A stretch of 64,000 bases of DNA from an uncultured Clostridia bacterium (GCA_948485625.1 CAOMRW010000007.1:1-64000); one strand, 5' to 3'. Positions 18,631 to 26,756 are shown, numbered from the stretch's first letter. The notes: generated by a model from the sequence alone, not told the origin. Numbers and translations are program-made.

Positions 18631-18921
18631 ATGTTACAGCTAAGATTATTAGGATTGAAAACGGAAATGCCAGGAATAAGAGTATTAGAAAAAATGATTA
18701 TTGGAGAGTTGACTACTTCAGATCTAGATAAGAATCAGATTAAGCAGGTTTTAGATGTTTGGGATACAAGACATTTTGTTCCAGAATATAAACTAGAAAG
18801 AGTTGATGTGGTGAAGCCAATAATTACAAAAGTGGAGATACAACAAGGATTGTATACTCAAGATGAGTATGACAAAAATTACGTAGAAATGATTGAAAGA
18901 TATTTGAAAACTCTTTGGTAA
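18631..18921 (+). CDS. Hypothetical protein (96 aa)
   Basis: A small soluble protein beginning MLQLRLLGLKTEMPGIRVLEKM. AAAGGATGA precedes the ATG at good spacing, a promoter lies upstream and a hairpin follows, so it is likely real. It is rich in charged residues and predicted mostly helical, ending YDKNYVEMIERYLKTLW. No domain was recognised and the neighbours give no functional clue. Confidence 0.6.
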   Translation: MLQLRLLGLKTEMPGIRVLEKMIIGELTTSDLDKNQIKQVLDVWDTRHFVPEYKLERVDVVKPIITKVEIQQGLYTQDEYDKNYVEMIERYLKTLW

Positions 18922-18928
18922 TTAAGAT

Positions 18929-18956
18929 AAGAGGAAGTGTGATTACACTTCCTCTT
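18929..18956 (+). terminator. Hairpin after the 96-aa ORF
   Basis: Perfect 12-bp stem AAGAGGAAGTGT (18929-18940) / ACACTTCCTCTT (18945-18956) with a GATT loop. The T tract is poor. Confidence 0.65.
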
Positions 18957-19015
18957 GACATTTAAGTATAAAAATATTAATATATAAATACAATATAAAA
19001 AGGATGTAGATAAAA

Positions 19016-19210
19016 ATGTTTAATATAATAATGAGAATAGTATTACTTATAATAATTTTATCAGGAGTTGTTTTGATATATGATGCAAGAGTATTAACAA
19101 AGAAGTTTTTTAGCTTTGGTGACCAGAATGAGGGGACATCAGGTTTGAAAATTTTTGGATTTATTTTTGCTGTGATTGGTGGGGTATTATTATTTTTTAT
19201 ATCAAAGTAG
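19016..19210 (+). CDS. Small two-helix membrane protein (64 aa)
   Basis: Starts after AAAAAGGATG. Two hydrophobic helices (residues 4-22 and 44-62) flank a short polar loop (YDARVLTKKFFSFGDQNEGTSG). This is the layout of many small clostridial membrane proteins with a conserved YDAR-type loop. No function can be assigned. It lies between the 96-residue ORF and tRNA-Leu. Confidence 0.6.
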   Translation: MFNIIMRIVLLIIILSGVVLIYDARVLTKKFFSFGDQNEGTSGLKIFGFIFAVIGGVLLFFISK

Positions 19211-19230
19211 AAAAAAATTATGAATTTGTA

Positions 19231-19260
19231 TTGACAATAAAACTAAGAATGTGCTATTAT
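19231..19260 (+). promoter_or_regulatory. tRNA-Leu promoter
   Basis: TTGACA (19231-19236), 18 nt, TATTAT (19255-19260), about 20 nt before the tRNA. Confidence 0.7.
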
Positions 19261-19280
19261 AAATATTGTCAATAGGATAT

Positions 19281-19364
19281 GCAGATGTGGCGGAACTGGT
19301 AGACGCGCTGGTCTTAGGAACCAGTGTCAACGACGTGGGGGTTCGAGTCCCTTCATCTGCACCA
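19281..19364 (+). tRNA. tRNA-Leu (anticodon UAG)
   Basis: The acceptor stem GCAGATG (19281-19287) pairs with CATCTGC (19354-19360), then A and an encoded CCA. The anticodon stem CTGGT/ACCAG encloses CTTAGGA, giving anticodon TAG at 19315-19317. There is a long class II variable arm, and the T loop is GGTTCGAGTCC. It reads CUA leucine codons. Confidence 0.97.
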
Positions 19365-19370
19365 TTTTAT

Positions 19371-19409
19371 AACAACTTGTGAACTATAAAGTTTGTGAGT
19401 TGTTTTTTT
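19371..19409 (+). terminator. tRNA-Leu terminator
   Basis: AACAACT (19371-19377) pairs with AGTTGTT (19398-19404), with a further AACT/AGTT pairing inside, then a seven-T run. Confidence 0.8.
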
Positions 19410-19469
19410 GTATATTAAACTCAAAATATAATCAAAAGTATAACTTAAAAGAAATTAAACAAATTCTCA

Positions 19470-19670
19470 TAAAATTAAAAGTTTAGCTTGCAAAACTATA
19501 TTTTACTTAGGAAACATATGAAAGTACATATTATCGTGTAACTTGCATGTTATACTGGCGGATTTCCTTTACAAATAATAATAGCTTAACACTTGTCATC
19601 AAGTATTAAGCTATTTAACTTTTCATCATAGGCTTAAACCTATGGCATTGGCATACCGCCTCAAATATCT
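19470..19670 (-). ncRNA. Candidate structured non-coding RNA of about 200 nt
   Basis: No ORF with a ribosome site lies in this gap. On the minus strand a consensus promoter (19705-19677) starts RNA near 19670. GGCGG (19660-19656) can close with CCGCC (19561-19557). Inside lie the hairpins CATAGG/CCTATG (19644-19627) and a 15-bp stem with one mismatch (19615-19580). Downstream are ATATG/CATAT and a weak AGTTT/AAACT hairpin with a T-rich tail near 19470. Size and promoter strength recall abundant regulatory RNAs such as 6S or the clostridial raiA RNA, but I could not match it to either. Confidence 0.45.
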
Positions 19671-19676
19671 ATTTTT

Positions 19677-19705
19677 AGTATAGCATTTTCAAAACGATAA
19701 GTCAA
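19677..19705 (-). promoter_or_regulatory. Promoter of candidate ncRNA
   Basis: On the minus strand: TTGACT (19705-19700), 17 nt, TATACT (19682-19677). It points away from the MazF-like gene into a gene-free region. Confidence 0.65.
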
Positions 19706-19764
19706 TCAAAATATAAAAATTTCTTCCTATATTTATATAACTATTATATGCAAAAAAGAGACTA

Positions 19765-20358
19765 TTATTGATTATTTTTTAATTTTTGCATTTTATAATG
19801 TATTGGTTCAAATATTTGCTCAAATAACTTATTATAAATTCTATCAAAGAATTGATTAGAAGTTTTACCAAGTCTTGAAATTACTCTATTTTTGTCAATA
19901 TATTTAGCTTCATATAGCATAACAACTGTATTTCTTTGAAAACCATCATTAGTTGTTCCGACTTCAAATTCTGAATAAATATTACCATTTTTGTCTTTTC
20001 TTGGAGTACCACTTGAGCAAGGAACTATAAATATTTTAGTAGCAGTTTCTTTTATAACAATAGCAGGATGAATATATGCAAATTCTCTATCATAGTTATT
20101 CCAACCTAAATCAACCAAAAGAATTTCACCTAAACTATATTTAGTAAAGTTATTTTGCTGTGATGCCAATAAATGTTTTTCATTTGATTCTATCCATAAA
20201 GCAATTTCATAGGCAGATTGTTCAGTTAGCTTAAATTCATAGTTTTTTAATGATGTAAAGAATTCTTTTTTTAGCTTTTCGTCTTGCATAAATTTTATAT
20301 TTTTGAATTTAGTATCATTTCTTTTTATGAGATTTATAATATTTTTATTTATATCCAT
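19765..20358 (-). CDS. MazF/PemK-like toxin-family protein with N-terminal extension
   Basis: This 197-residue protein has two parts. The C-terminal 120 residues match the MazF/PemK fold: YSLGEILLVDLGWN (start of the barrel), HPAIVIKE, IFIVPCSSGTPR and RNTVVMLYEAKYIDKNRVISRLGKT. The N-terminal 75 residues are helical and charged and are absent from ordinary MazF (about 110-120 residues). MazF proteins are ribosome-independent mRNA interferases. No cognate antitoxin ORF is seen beside it, so the extension may act as a built-in regulator, or this may be a non-toxin relative. It has its own strong promoter. Confidence 0.7.
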   Translation of the reverse strand: MDINKNIINLIKRNDTKFKNIKFMQDEKLKKEFFTSLKNYEFKLTEQSAYEIALWIESNEKHLLASQQNNFTKYSLGEILLVDLGWNNYDREFAYIHPAIVIKETATKIFIVPCSSGTPRKDKNGNIYSEFEVGTTNDGFQRNTVVMLYEAKYIDKNRVISRLGKTSNQFFDRIYNKLFEQIFEPIHYKMQKLKNNQ

Positions 20359-20387
20359 GTATATTTATCACTTCCTATTCTTTCCAA

Positions 20388-20416
20388 ATTATATAGTGTT
20401 TATAAGTAAAAGTCAA
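20388..20416 (-). promoter_or_regulatory. Promoter of MazF-like gene
   Basis: On the minus strand: TTGACT (20416-20411), 17 nt, TATAAT (20393-20388). Confidence 0.75.
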
Positions 20417-20468
20417 TATATTTCCAAACAAAAGTTTACAATACTTGTTCTAAAATATAATTTTGATA

Positions 20469-20497
20469 TTGCTTTTTGCTTCTGAATTATCTATAAT
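20469..20497 (+). promoter_or_regulatory. Promoter of a very small ORF or RNA
   Basis: TTGCTT (20469-20474), 17 nt, TATAAT (20492-20497). Confidence 0.5.
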
Positions 20498-20540
20498 TAA
20501 GTCATAATTTAGAAATAGAATAGGAGTACATAATGTAAAA

Positions 20541-20642
20541 ATGTATGATGAAGAAACTCTACTTAACTCTGATGAAAATTATGCAGAAGAAAATGGAGAT
20601 GATCTTTCTACAATTCATCATTTTTATCATAAATTATGTTAG
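20541..20642 (+). CDS. Possible 33-residue acidic peptide
   Basis: The ORF begins MYDEETLLNSDENYAEENGD and ends YHKLC, between a good promoter and a perfect hairpin. The nearest ribosome site (AGGAG, 20522-20526) is 14 nt away and an ATG-TAA start-stop lies between them, so translation is uncertain. The transcript could also be a small RNA of about 180 nt. Confidence 0.3.
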   Translation: MYDEETLLNSDENYAEENGDDLSTIHHFYHKLC

Positions 20643-20646
20643 ACAA

Positions 20647-20679
20647 AGAAAGAAGCGGAATAAAAAACCGCTTCTTTCT
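20647..20679. terminator. Hairpin between convergent small units
   Basis: Perfect 12-bp stem AGAAAGAAGCGG (20647-20658) / CCGCTTCTTTCT (20668-20679). It serves the small plus-strand unit and the convergent minus-strand small gene. Confidence 0.7.
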
Positions 20680-20696
20680 ATGCTACAAATTTGTAG

Positions 20697-20849
20697 CTAT
20701 TGTTGGCTACTTTTTTTCTTCTGGTCTGAAAAAGCACTTATCAAACCTGCTATGCAAAACAGTATTGATGGGATGTGAAAAACTGAATTGCTAGTAGTAG
20801 AAGCAAGAGTAGAAAACATCATTCCAATACAGGTGAACATTACCCACAT
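20697..20849 (-). CDS. Small two-helix membrane protein (50 aa)
   Basis: The minus-strand ORF begins MWVMFTCIGMMFSTLASTTS and ends SDQKKKSSQQ. AAGGAG lies 12 nt before the ATG, and a TTGATT-17 nt-TATAAT promoter stands upstream. It has two hydrophobic stretches (residues 2-18 and 24-40) and a lysine-rich tail. Its size and layout are common among small stress or regulatory membrane peptides, but nothing specific is recognised. Confidence 0.55.
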   Translation of the reverse strand: MWVMFTCIGMMFSTLASTTSNSVFHIPSILFCIAGLISAFSDQKKKSSQQ

Positions 20850-20879
20850 AATAGTAAACTCCTTAGATTTTATACTTTA

Positions 20880-20908
20880 ATTATACTATGTTTTTTATAA
20901 AAAATCAA
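20880..20908 (-). promoter_or_regulatory. Promoter of 50-aa membrane protein
   Basis: On the minus strand: TTGATT (20908-20903), 17 nt, TATAAT (20885-20880). Confidence 0.7.
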
Positions 20909-20963
20909 ATTATACAATTTTATGTAAAATGTGGTAATATATAGCTATATTAGTAAATTTGAA

Positions 20964-21152
20964 ATGGAATTAAGACAATTTATGAAGAAGAAAATCAAAG
21001 TGAAAGATTTACTATCATTATTCCAATACATGATGTTGGAGAACAAAAAAATGTACTTATTAAGTAGTTTTATAAAAGATAAAATATTTATTATTATTTT
21101 AGTATTATCTATATTTTCAACAATTTTAATAAATATAAAAATGAAAGAGTAA
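20964..21152 (+). pseudogene. Doubtful ORF or gene remnant with one membrane helix
   Basis: The frame from ATG 20964 ends in a hydrophobic helix (DKIFIIILVLSIFSTILINI), but no ribosome site precedes it. A second frame across 20969-21070 reads IKTIYEEENQSERFTIIIPIH..., which looks more protein-like but has no start. Together they suggest a decayed, frameshifted gene. Low confidence. Confidence 0.25.
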
Positions 21153-21505
21153 ACAAGAATAGGAGTGTAAGAAATTTAAACGCACTCTAATTTTTTTTAG
21201 ATTATATAGAAAAAAGTAAAAATAAAGTTATTAATTTATTTTAAAAATTCTAAATATTATTATTTTAGTAAACTCATCTTTATTTGTAATAAGTACTTTT
21301 TTATTGAGTAACAGATAGATTTTGGAGGATAATTTCCTAATTGACTATATATTGTAAAAACGACTTTTATTTTACAATTATATTACATTTTTATAAAGTA
21401 TTTGACTAAAAAAATACGCAATGATATAATAATATCGAAAAATATGGAAAAAAGTAACAAAGTGATAAATGTATAAAAAAACGGAAGATATGGAGGAATA
21501 AAAAT
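21153..21505 (+). other. Gene-free stretch: terminator, then promoter region
   Basis: A hairpin GAGTG (21163-21167) / CACTC (21183-21187) with an eight-T run lies at the left. The remainder is very AT-rich leader sequence with no supported ORF, ending in the promoter at 21402. Confidence 0.6.
21402..21430 (+). promoter_or_regulatory. Strong extended promoter of glucosaminidase gene
   Basis: TTGACT (21402-21407), 17 nt, TATAAT (21425-21430) preceded by TGA (extended -10). Confidence 0.8.
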
Positions 21506-23194
21506 ATGAGAAAAACAATAAAAATTATGTCACTAATTTTAATTCTAACAATGCTAATGACTGCTTTGATGCCAATATTCATTAGAAGCCATACATATGC
21601 AGTAACACAAAGTTTCAGCACAGATATAGAATCAATAGATAATTTAAAATACCCAGGAATAAAAGATAAAATAAAAACATTACAAAGCCAATATCCAAAT
21701 TGGAAATTTAAAATATTATATACAGGATTAAATTGGGATGAAGTTATATCAAATGAATTTGTAGGACATGGAGCATCTCCAAAGAATTTAGTATATAAAT
21801 CATCAAATTATCAAGGAGAATGGATTTGTCCTATATGTGGAGATAAAGGATATGACAATGGAAGTTGGAAATGTGCATCTGAACAAGCAATAAAATATAT
21901 GATGGATCCTAGAAATCTTATAAATGCTTCTGATATATTCCAATTTGAAGAACTAACAAATTCAGGATATGATATAAATATAGTGAAGTCAATGACAAAA
22001 GGAACATTTCTTGCAGGACATGAACAAGGAATAATAGATGCAGCAAGTAATAATAATGTAAATGCTTATTATATAGTTGCAAGATTAATACAAGAACAAG
22101 GTGCTTCTGGTACAGTATTAACATCAGGAGCTGGATATAATGGACAAAATGCAGGATATTACAATGCTTTCAATATTGCTGCTTCAGGAAATTCAACAGA
22201 ACAGATTTTAGCAAATGCCTTAGAATATGCTAAAAAGAAAGGTTGGACAACTTTAGAAAAATCAATAGATGGTGGAATAAGCTTTTTAGCAAAACAATAT
22301 ATACAAAAAGGACAAAATACATTATATCTACAAAAATTTGATGTTGAAGCAACTAATGGATTATATTCAAATCAATATATGCAAAATATATTAGCTGCAC
22401 AAAATGAAAGTATAACTTTAAGAAATACATATATAAATATGAATGCTATGGCATCTTCACATACATTTATAATACCTGTATATGAAAATATGCCAAAAGA
22501 ATCTTGCAAAAGACCTAATGAAAATGGAACTAGTAGTACAAATATAGATTTAGTAAAAGTAAATGTTGATGGTTCATTAAGAATAAGAAATACTCCAAAT
22601 GGAGAAACAACTGTTGGATATTTATATGAAAACGAAATTGTTACTAGATTAGAAAAAGCAAATACTAAAGTTAATGGAACATATTGGGATAAGGTAAGAA
22701 AAGCTAATGGTGTAATAGGATATGCTGCTAGAGAGACTTATGATAATGAAAGTAAGTACAAATTATATTTGGTACCAATAAATGGAAATAACTCAAGTAA
22801 TCAGGCAGGGGATAAAGTGAAAATAGATGAGACTAAAAAGATTATAAATGTTATTCCTAATGCAATTGCTAATGATATATTAAATGCTTTTGGAGGGTCT
22901 GTAAAAATAACTAGAGCGGATGGAAGCTTATTGAATGGAGGAAACGATTTAGTAGCAACAGGATTTATAGTAGCTGATAAATATACTGTTGTGAAAAAAG
23001 GTGATTGTAATGCAGATGGAAAAGTTGATACAGCAGATTTATTATTAGTTCAAAAGCAATTATTAAATATTTCACAAATAAAAGAAAAACCTAAAACAGA
23101 GGCAGCAGATACTAATAATGATGGAAAAATAGATACAGCAGATTTATTAATAATACAGAAAAAATTGTTAAATATTTCTGATATACAAATTTAG
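21506..23194 (+). CDS. Secreted glucosaminidase with SH3-like domain and dockerin
   Basis: A 562-residue exported autolysin. A signal peptide (residues 1-33) precedes YPNWKFKILYTGLNWDEVI, the typical entry of clostridial endo-beta-N-acetylglucosaminidase/SH3 proteins. The lysozyme-like catalytic region (about residues 140-290) has ARLIQEQGASG, supplying the likely catalytic Glu, and NAFNIAASG. A bacterial SH3-like segment follows (VDGSLRIRNTPNGETTVGYLYENE). The C-terminus is a type I dockerin (499-562) with two calcium loops, GDCNADGKVDTADLL and DTNNDGKIDTADLL. GGAGG precedes the ATG. The dockerin suggests docking on a surface cohesin; a cohesin protein lies at 48.5 kb in the mobile element. 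Confidence 0.85.
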   Translation: MRKTIKIMSLILILTMLMTALMPIFIRSHTYAVTQSFSTDIESIDNLKYPGIKDKIKTLQSQYPNWKFKILYTGLNWDEVISNEFVGHGASPKNLVYKSSNYQGEWICPICGDKGYDNGSWKCASEQAIKYMMDPRNLINASDIFQFEELTNSGYDINIVKSMTKGTFLAGHEQGIIDAASNNNVNAYYIVARLIQEQGASGTVLTSGAGYNGQNAGYYNAFNIAASGNSTEQILANALEYAKKKGWTTLEKSIDGGISFLAKQYIQKGQNTLYLQKFDVEATNGLYSNQYMQNILAAQNESITLRNTYINMNAMASSHTFIIPVYENMPKESCKRPNENGTSSTNIDLVKVNVDGSLRIRNTPNGETTVGYLYENEIVTRLEKANTKVNGTYWDKVRKANGVIGYAARETYDNESKYKLYLVPINGNNSSNQAGDKVKIDETKKIINVIPNAIANDILNAFGGSVKITRADGSLLNGGNDLVATGFIVADKYTVVKKGDCNADGKVDTADLLLVQKQLLNISQIKEKPKTEAADTNNDGKIDTADLLIIQKKLLNISDIQI

Positions 23195-23214
23195 TATAAG
23201 AGAAAGGGAATTAT

Positions 23215-24582
23215 ATGAAAAAAATAAAAAGTAAATTATTATTTATAATTTTAATGTTATTCTTAGGAGTAGTGTTTATAAATACAAATGTAAAAGCAGC
23301 AAGTGCTTCATTATCAGCTAGTAATATGAATCCTGAGGAAGGACAAACTGTAACTGTTACAGGTGTTGTAACAGCAGGAGCTTGGAATTTGAAACTTTCA
23401 GGAGCTGGAAAAAGTGAAACTATATATGGTTTTACACAAGCAAATGCAAATGCATCAGATTCTAAAAATATAAGTTTTGTAGCAGGAAGTGCAGGGACTA
23501 AATATACATTTACTTTAACAGGTGATATGACAGATATTAATGCTAATTCTTCAGAGCCAGTAAATAAGTCTATAACTATAACAGTAAAGTCAAAGACTCA
23601 ATCAAATCAAGGTGGGCAGTCATCAACTAATACTCCAAACACATCAACGCCACCAACAAATACTGAAAAACCAAAAACACCAGAAAAATCAAAAGTAGCA
23701 ACACTTTCAAATTTAGGAATAAAACCTAATGATTTTTCAGGATTTAAATCAAATAAATATTCTTATGATGTTGAAGTACCAAATGATGTAGAAAAAATAG
23801 AAATATACGCAAATAAAGGACAGAGTGCTCAAAAAATAACAGGTACAGGAACAAAAACATTACAAGAAGGAAAAAATACATTTAGTGTAGTAGTAACAGC
23901 AGAAGCTGGAAATACCCAAAACTACACAATAAATGTTACAAGAAAACAAAAACAAGAAGAAACACCAGTTGAAGGAAATCCAGAAGAAAATGTAGATGAA
24001 AATAAAGAAGAGACACCTGAAGAAGAGCCAACAGATAAAACTTTTGGATTGACTTCATTAAAGATTGAGGGACTTGAAATTCAACCAGAATTTCAAACAG
24101 ATGTATATGAATATAAATTAGAATTAAAAGAAGATATTGATAAATTAGATATAACAACATTATCATCAGAAGCAAACTCAAATATAGAGATAACAGGAAA
24201 TGAAAATCTAGTTGAAGGTGAAAATGTAATTACTATTATTGTAAAAAGTGAAAATGAAGAAAAAACAATAACATATCAATTGACAGTAAATAAAGTTATT
24301 AAGATAGAACAAGAAGAAAGTTTTATGGAAAATAAAAAAATTATTATATTGTCAGTAGCAGGAATAGTAATTTTAGTAATTGTTATAGGAATAGTAATTG
24401 CAAAATTAAGAAAAGAAAAAAGTTATGATTCTGAATATATTCCATATAATGGTTTAAATAATGATTATAATGAAACAAATGAAGATGTTTTTGAAAGCCA
24501 AGAAGAACAAACATATGAAGAAGATATTAATGATGATGAATATAGAAAAAATAAACGTTCAAAAGGTAAAAGATTTAAGTAA
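23215..24582 (+). CDS. Cell-surface protein with cadherin-like beta-sandwich repeats
   Basis: A 455-residue protein with a signal peptide (residues 1-30). An Ig-like domain follows, then a Thr/Pro-rich linker (STNTPNTSTPPTNTEKPKTP). Two cadherin-like beta-sandwich domains come next (LSNLGIKPNDFSGFKSNKYSYDV and LTSLKIEGLEIQPEFQTDVYEY), separated by an acidic linker. A single membrane helix near residue 380 (IIILSVAGIVILVIVIGIVIA) and a charged cytoplasmic tail end the protein. It is anchored by this helix, not by sortase. It starts 20 nt after the glucosaminidase gene and probably shares its transcript; it may act as a wall-associated partner. Confidence 0.8.
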   Translation: MKKIKSKLLFIILMLFLGVVFINTNVKAASASLSASNMNPEEGQTVTVTGVVTAGAWNLKLSGAGKSETIYGFTQANANASDSKNISFVAGSAGTKYTFTLTGDMTDINANSSEPVNKSITITVKSKTQSNQGGQSSTNTPNTSTPPTNTEKPKTPEKSKVATLSNLGIKPNDFSGFKSNKYSYDVEVPNDVEKIEIYANKGQSAQKITGTGTKTLQEGKNTFSVVVTAEAGNTQNYTINVTRKQKQEETPVEGNPEENVDENKEETPEEEPTDKTFGLTSLKIEGLEIQPEFQTDVYEYKLELKEDIDKLDITTLSSEANSNIEITGNENLVEGENVITIIVKSENEEKTITYQLTVNKVIKIEQEESFMENKKIIILSVAGIVILVIVIGIVIAKLRKEKSYDSEYIPYNGLNNDYNETNEDVFESQEEQTYEEDINDDEYRKNKRSKGKRFK

Positions 24583-24586
24583 ATAT

Positions 24587-24609
24587 AAGCAGAGTATATA
24601 ACTCTGCTT
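24587..24609 (+). terminator. Hairpin after cadherin-like gene
   Basis: AAGCAGAGT (24587-24595) / ACTCTGCTT (24601-24609). The stem is perfect but without a T run. Confidence 0.55.
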
Positions 24610-24627
24610 AAAAAATTCAAAAATAAC

Positions 24628-24666
24628 AAAAATATGTTTGACATTTTTTTGTTTGTATGATATTAT
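24628..24666 (+). promoter_or_regulatory. lexA promoter with possible autoregulatory site
   Basis: TTGACA (24638-24643), 17 nt, TATTAT (24661-24666) with TGA before the -10. AAAAATATGTTT (24628-24639) overlaps the -35 and matches the LexA box GAACATATGTTC at 9 of 12 positions. The operator is tentative. Confidence 0.55.
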
Positions 24667-24693
24667 GTACAAAATAGAAATGGAGTGATATAT

Positions 24694-25344
24694 ATGCCAA
24701 GAAAAAGACCAGAATTAAATGGAAGAGAAAAATCAATATTAAGATATATTGAAAAACAAATAATGACAGCTGGATATCCACCATCAGTAAGAGAAATAGG
24801 AAAAGCTGTAGGTTTAAGTTCAACAGCAACAGTACATGGATATTTAGCAAGATTAGAAGACAAAGGATACATCAAAAAACAAGATAAAAAAGGAAGAACA
24901 TTAAGACTATTAAAAGGAACAGATGGAGAAACAAAGAAAACATCTACAAAAGACTTTTATACACAAAAAGAATTAGTAGAAGTACCAGTAGTAGGAAGAA
25001 TAACTGCAGGAGCACCAATATTAGCAGTAGAAAATATAACAGATACATTCCCAATACCAATAGATTTTGTTGGAAATTCAGATTGCTTTATGCTTACTGT
25101 TAGAGGAGAAAGCATGATAGAAGCTGGAATATTAGATGGAGACTATATATTAGTTAGAAAACAAAAAGACGCAAACAATGGAGAAATAGTTGTAGCATTA
25201 ATAGAAGATGAAGCAACAGTAAAAACATTTTATAAAGAAAAAGACCATATCAGATTACAACCTGAAAACAGCACAATGGACCCAATAATAGTTCCAACAT
25301 GTGAAATTTTAGGAAAAGTATGTGGTGTATTTAGAAAAATGTAA
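24694..25344 (+). CDS. lexA: SOS repressor LexA
   Basis: It represses SOS genes and cleaves itself when RecA filaments form. The start at 24694 has GGAG at 8-nt spacing. The 216-residue protein has an N-terminal winged helix ([32 protein letters not shown]) and a linker. The S24 protease domain has the Ala-Gly cleavage site at A105-G106 (ITAGAP), catalytic S140 (RGESMIEAG) and K177 (ATVKTFY). All functional residues are present. The HAD gene follows after 32 nt and may share the transcript. Confidence 0.96.
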   Translation: MPRKRPELNGREKSILRYIEKQIMTAGYPPSVREIGKAVGLSSTATVHGYLARLEDKGYIKKQDKKGRTLRLLKGTDGETKKTSTKDFYTQKELVEVPVVGRITAGAPILAVENITDTFPIPIDFVGNSDCFMLTVRGESMIEAGILDGDYILVRKQKDANNGEIVVALIEDEATVKTFYKEKDHIRLQPENSTMDPIIVPTCEILGKVCGVFRKM

Positions 25345-25376
25345 TTTTACACTATAGCTTTAATTAGGAGATATAA

Positions 25377-26015
25377 ATGATTAAAAGAGTGATATTTGAT
25401 ATAGATGATACTCTTATTCCATGGGAAAAAGAATATGACAAAGAAATAAATAAAGCGTTAGACGAATTAAAAATAACATATACAGATGAAGAAGTAAAGC
25501 AAATATTAAAAGCATTATCTGAATATGAAAATGTATATTATACATTTAACAAAGAAAAAATGGCAGAATACATAAATGGATATACAAAAAAAGAATATCC
25601 AAAAGAATTAATATATAATATTATTAAAAAATGGGAAGACTGTGTACAAGAAGAAATAGAACAAGAAATAATAGAGACATTAGAATATTTGAAATCAAAA
25701 TATGAAATAGTATCATTAACAGATTGGTATGCGGATAGTCAAGAAAAAAGACTAAAAAAGCTAGGAATTGATAAATATTTTAAAACTATATATTCAGCAG
25801 AAAATACAAAAAGAAAACCATTTAAAGAAGCTTTTTTACAAGCAATAGGAGAAAATAAACCAGAAGAATGTATAATGATTGGAGATAATTTGGAAAGAGA
25901 TATAAAAGGAGCTTTAAATGCTGGACTTCAAGCTGTTTACTATGCAAAAAATAAAATGGAAGAAAAAGAATATTATACAATTTCTAAAATAGAAGAATTA
26001 ATAAAAATATTATAA
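25377..26015 (+). CDS. HAD-superfamily hydrolase, YjjG/5'-nucleotidase-like
   Basis: A 212-residue HAD phosphatase with TAGGAG before the ATG. Motif I is FDIDDTLIPW, motif II SLTDWY, motif III the Lys in RKPFKEAF, and motif IV MIGDNLERDIKGALNAG. A helical C1 cap lies between motifs I and II. The pattern resembles pyrimidine 5'-nucleotidases (YjjG-type) that clear modified nucleotides, which would suit a place behind lexA, but the substrate is not provable from sequence. Confidence 0.82.
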   Translation: MIKRVIFDIDDTLIPWEKEYDKEINKALDELKITYTDEEVKQILKALSEYENVYYTFNKEKMAEYINGYTKKEYPKELIYNIIKKWEDCVQEEIEQEIIETLEYLKSKYEIVSLTDWYADSQEKRLKKLGIDKYFKTIYSAENTKRKPFKEAFLQAIGENKPEECIMIGDNLERDIKGALNAGLQAVYYAKNKMEEKEYYTISKIEELIKIL

Positions 26016-26041
26016 TTTACAAAAAATTCACATAAAAATCA

Positions 26042-26090
26042 TTGACAAAATGGCACTGGGTTACATATAATAAATGACACGGTGTCATTT
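26042..26090 (+). promoter_or_regulatory. TetR-gene promoter and 19-bp operator dyad
   Basis: TTGACA (26042-26047), 18 nt, TATAAT (26066-26071). Directly after the -10 lies the perfect dyad AAATGACAC-G-GTGTCATTT (26072-26090), covering the transcription start. The spacer carries a related half site, AAATGGCAC (26048-26056). This is typical of an autoregulating TetR-type repressor. Confidence 0.75.
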
Positions 26091-26125
26091 ATGTTGTTTA
26101 ATACTAAACTTAAGAGGTGAGAAAA

Positions 26126-26731
26126 ATGCCAAAAGAAACATTTTTAAAACTTTCAGAAGAAAAGAAAGAAAAAATAATATTGGCAGCAAAAAAAGAATTT
26201 GCAAGAGTATCATTAGAACAAGTATCAATAAAAAATATAGTAGAAGATGCAAAAATAGCAAGAGGAAGTTTTTATCAATATTTTGAGGATAAAGAAGATT
26301 TATTAGGGTATATTCTAAGTATGCACTTTAAAGAAATAAGAGAAAAAATGAAAGAAAATATAAAAAGAGCAAATGGAGATATTTTTGAATTTTTTATATC
26401 AATATATGACCTAATGACTGATAATTGTTTAGAAAACAAAGATATGGAATTTTATAAAAAGATATTTGAAAATATAAGAACAAGTGAAGACTATTTGTTT
26501 TCAAAGAATATAATAAAAGATAAACCATTACAAATAAAAGAATTTATAGAAGATATTGATATAAGCAAATTGAGAATTAAATCAAAACAAGACCTTGATA
26601 TAATTGAAAAAGTTTTATTTGCTGTAACAAATAAAGCAATAGTCATGAGATTTAGATATGAATCAAAAGAAAAAGCTAGAGAAGACTATTTAAAGCAAAT
26701 TGAATTATTGAAGTATGGTATTTTGTTTTAA
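26126..26731 (+). CDS. TetR/AcrR-family transcriptional regulator
   Basis: A 201-residue regulator with AGAGGTGA before the ATG. The N-terminal helix-turn-helix is clear: KIILAAKKEFARVSLEQVSIKNIVEDAKIARGSFYQYFEDKEDLL. The C-terminal helical ligand-binding half is divergent. It probably binds the dyad in its own promoter and controls the ABC exporter genes that follow after 89 nt. No separate promoter was found for the exporter, though a palindromic repeat lies between. Confidence 0.88.
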   Translation: MPKETFLKLSEEKKEKIILAAKKEFARVSLEQVSIKNIVEDAKIARGSFYQYFEDKEDLLGYILSMHFKEIREKMKENIKRANGDIFEFFISIYDLMTDNCLENKDMEFYKKIFENIRTSEDYLFSKNIIKDKPLQIKEFIEDIDISKLRIKSKQDLDIIEKVLFAVTNKAIVMRFRYESKEKAREDYLKQIELLKYGILF

Positions 26732-26756
26732 TAGAAACTTATATTAAATAAAGATA

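Noticed and set aside
19281..19364. tRNA-Leu as integration site of an island
   Set aside because: No integrase and no repeat of the tRNA 3' end was seen downstream.
20303..20485. 60-codon plus-strand frame over the MazF-like start
   Set aside because: It overlaps the promoter and 5' end of the minus-strand gene and has no ribosome site.
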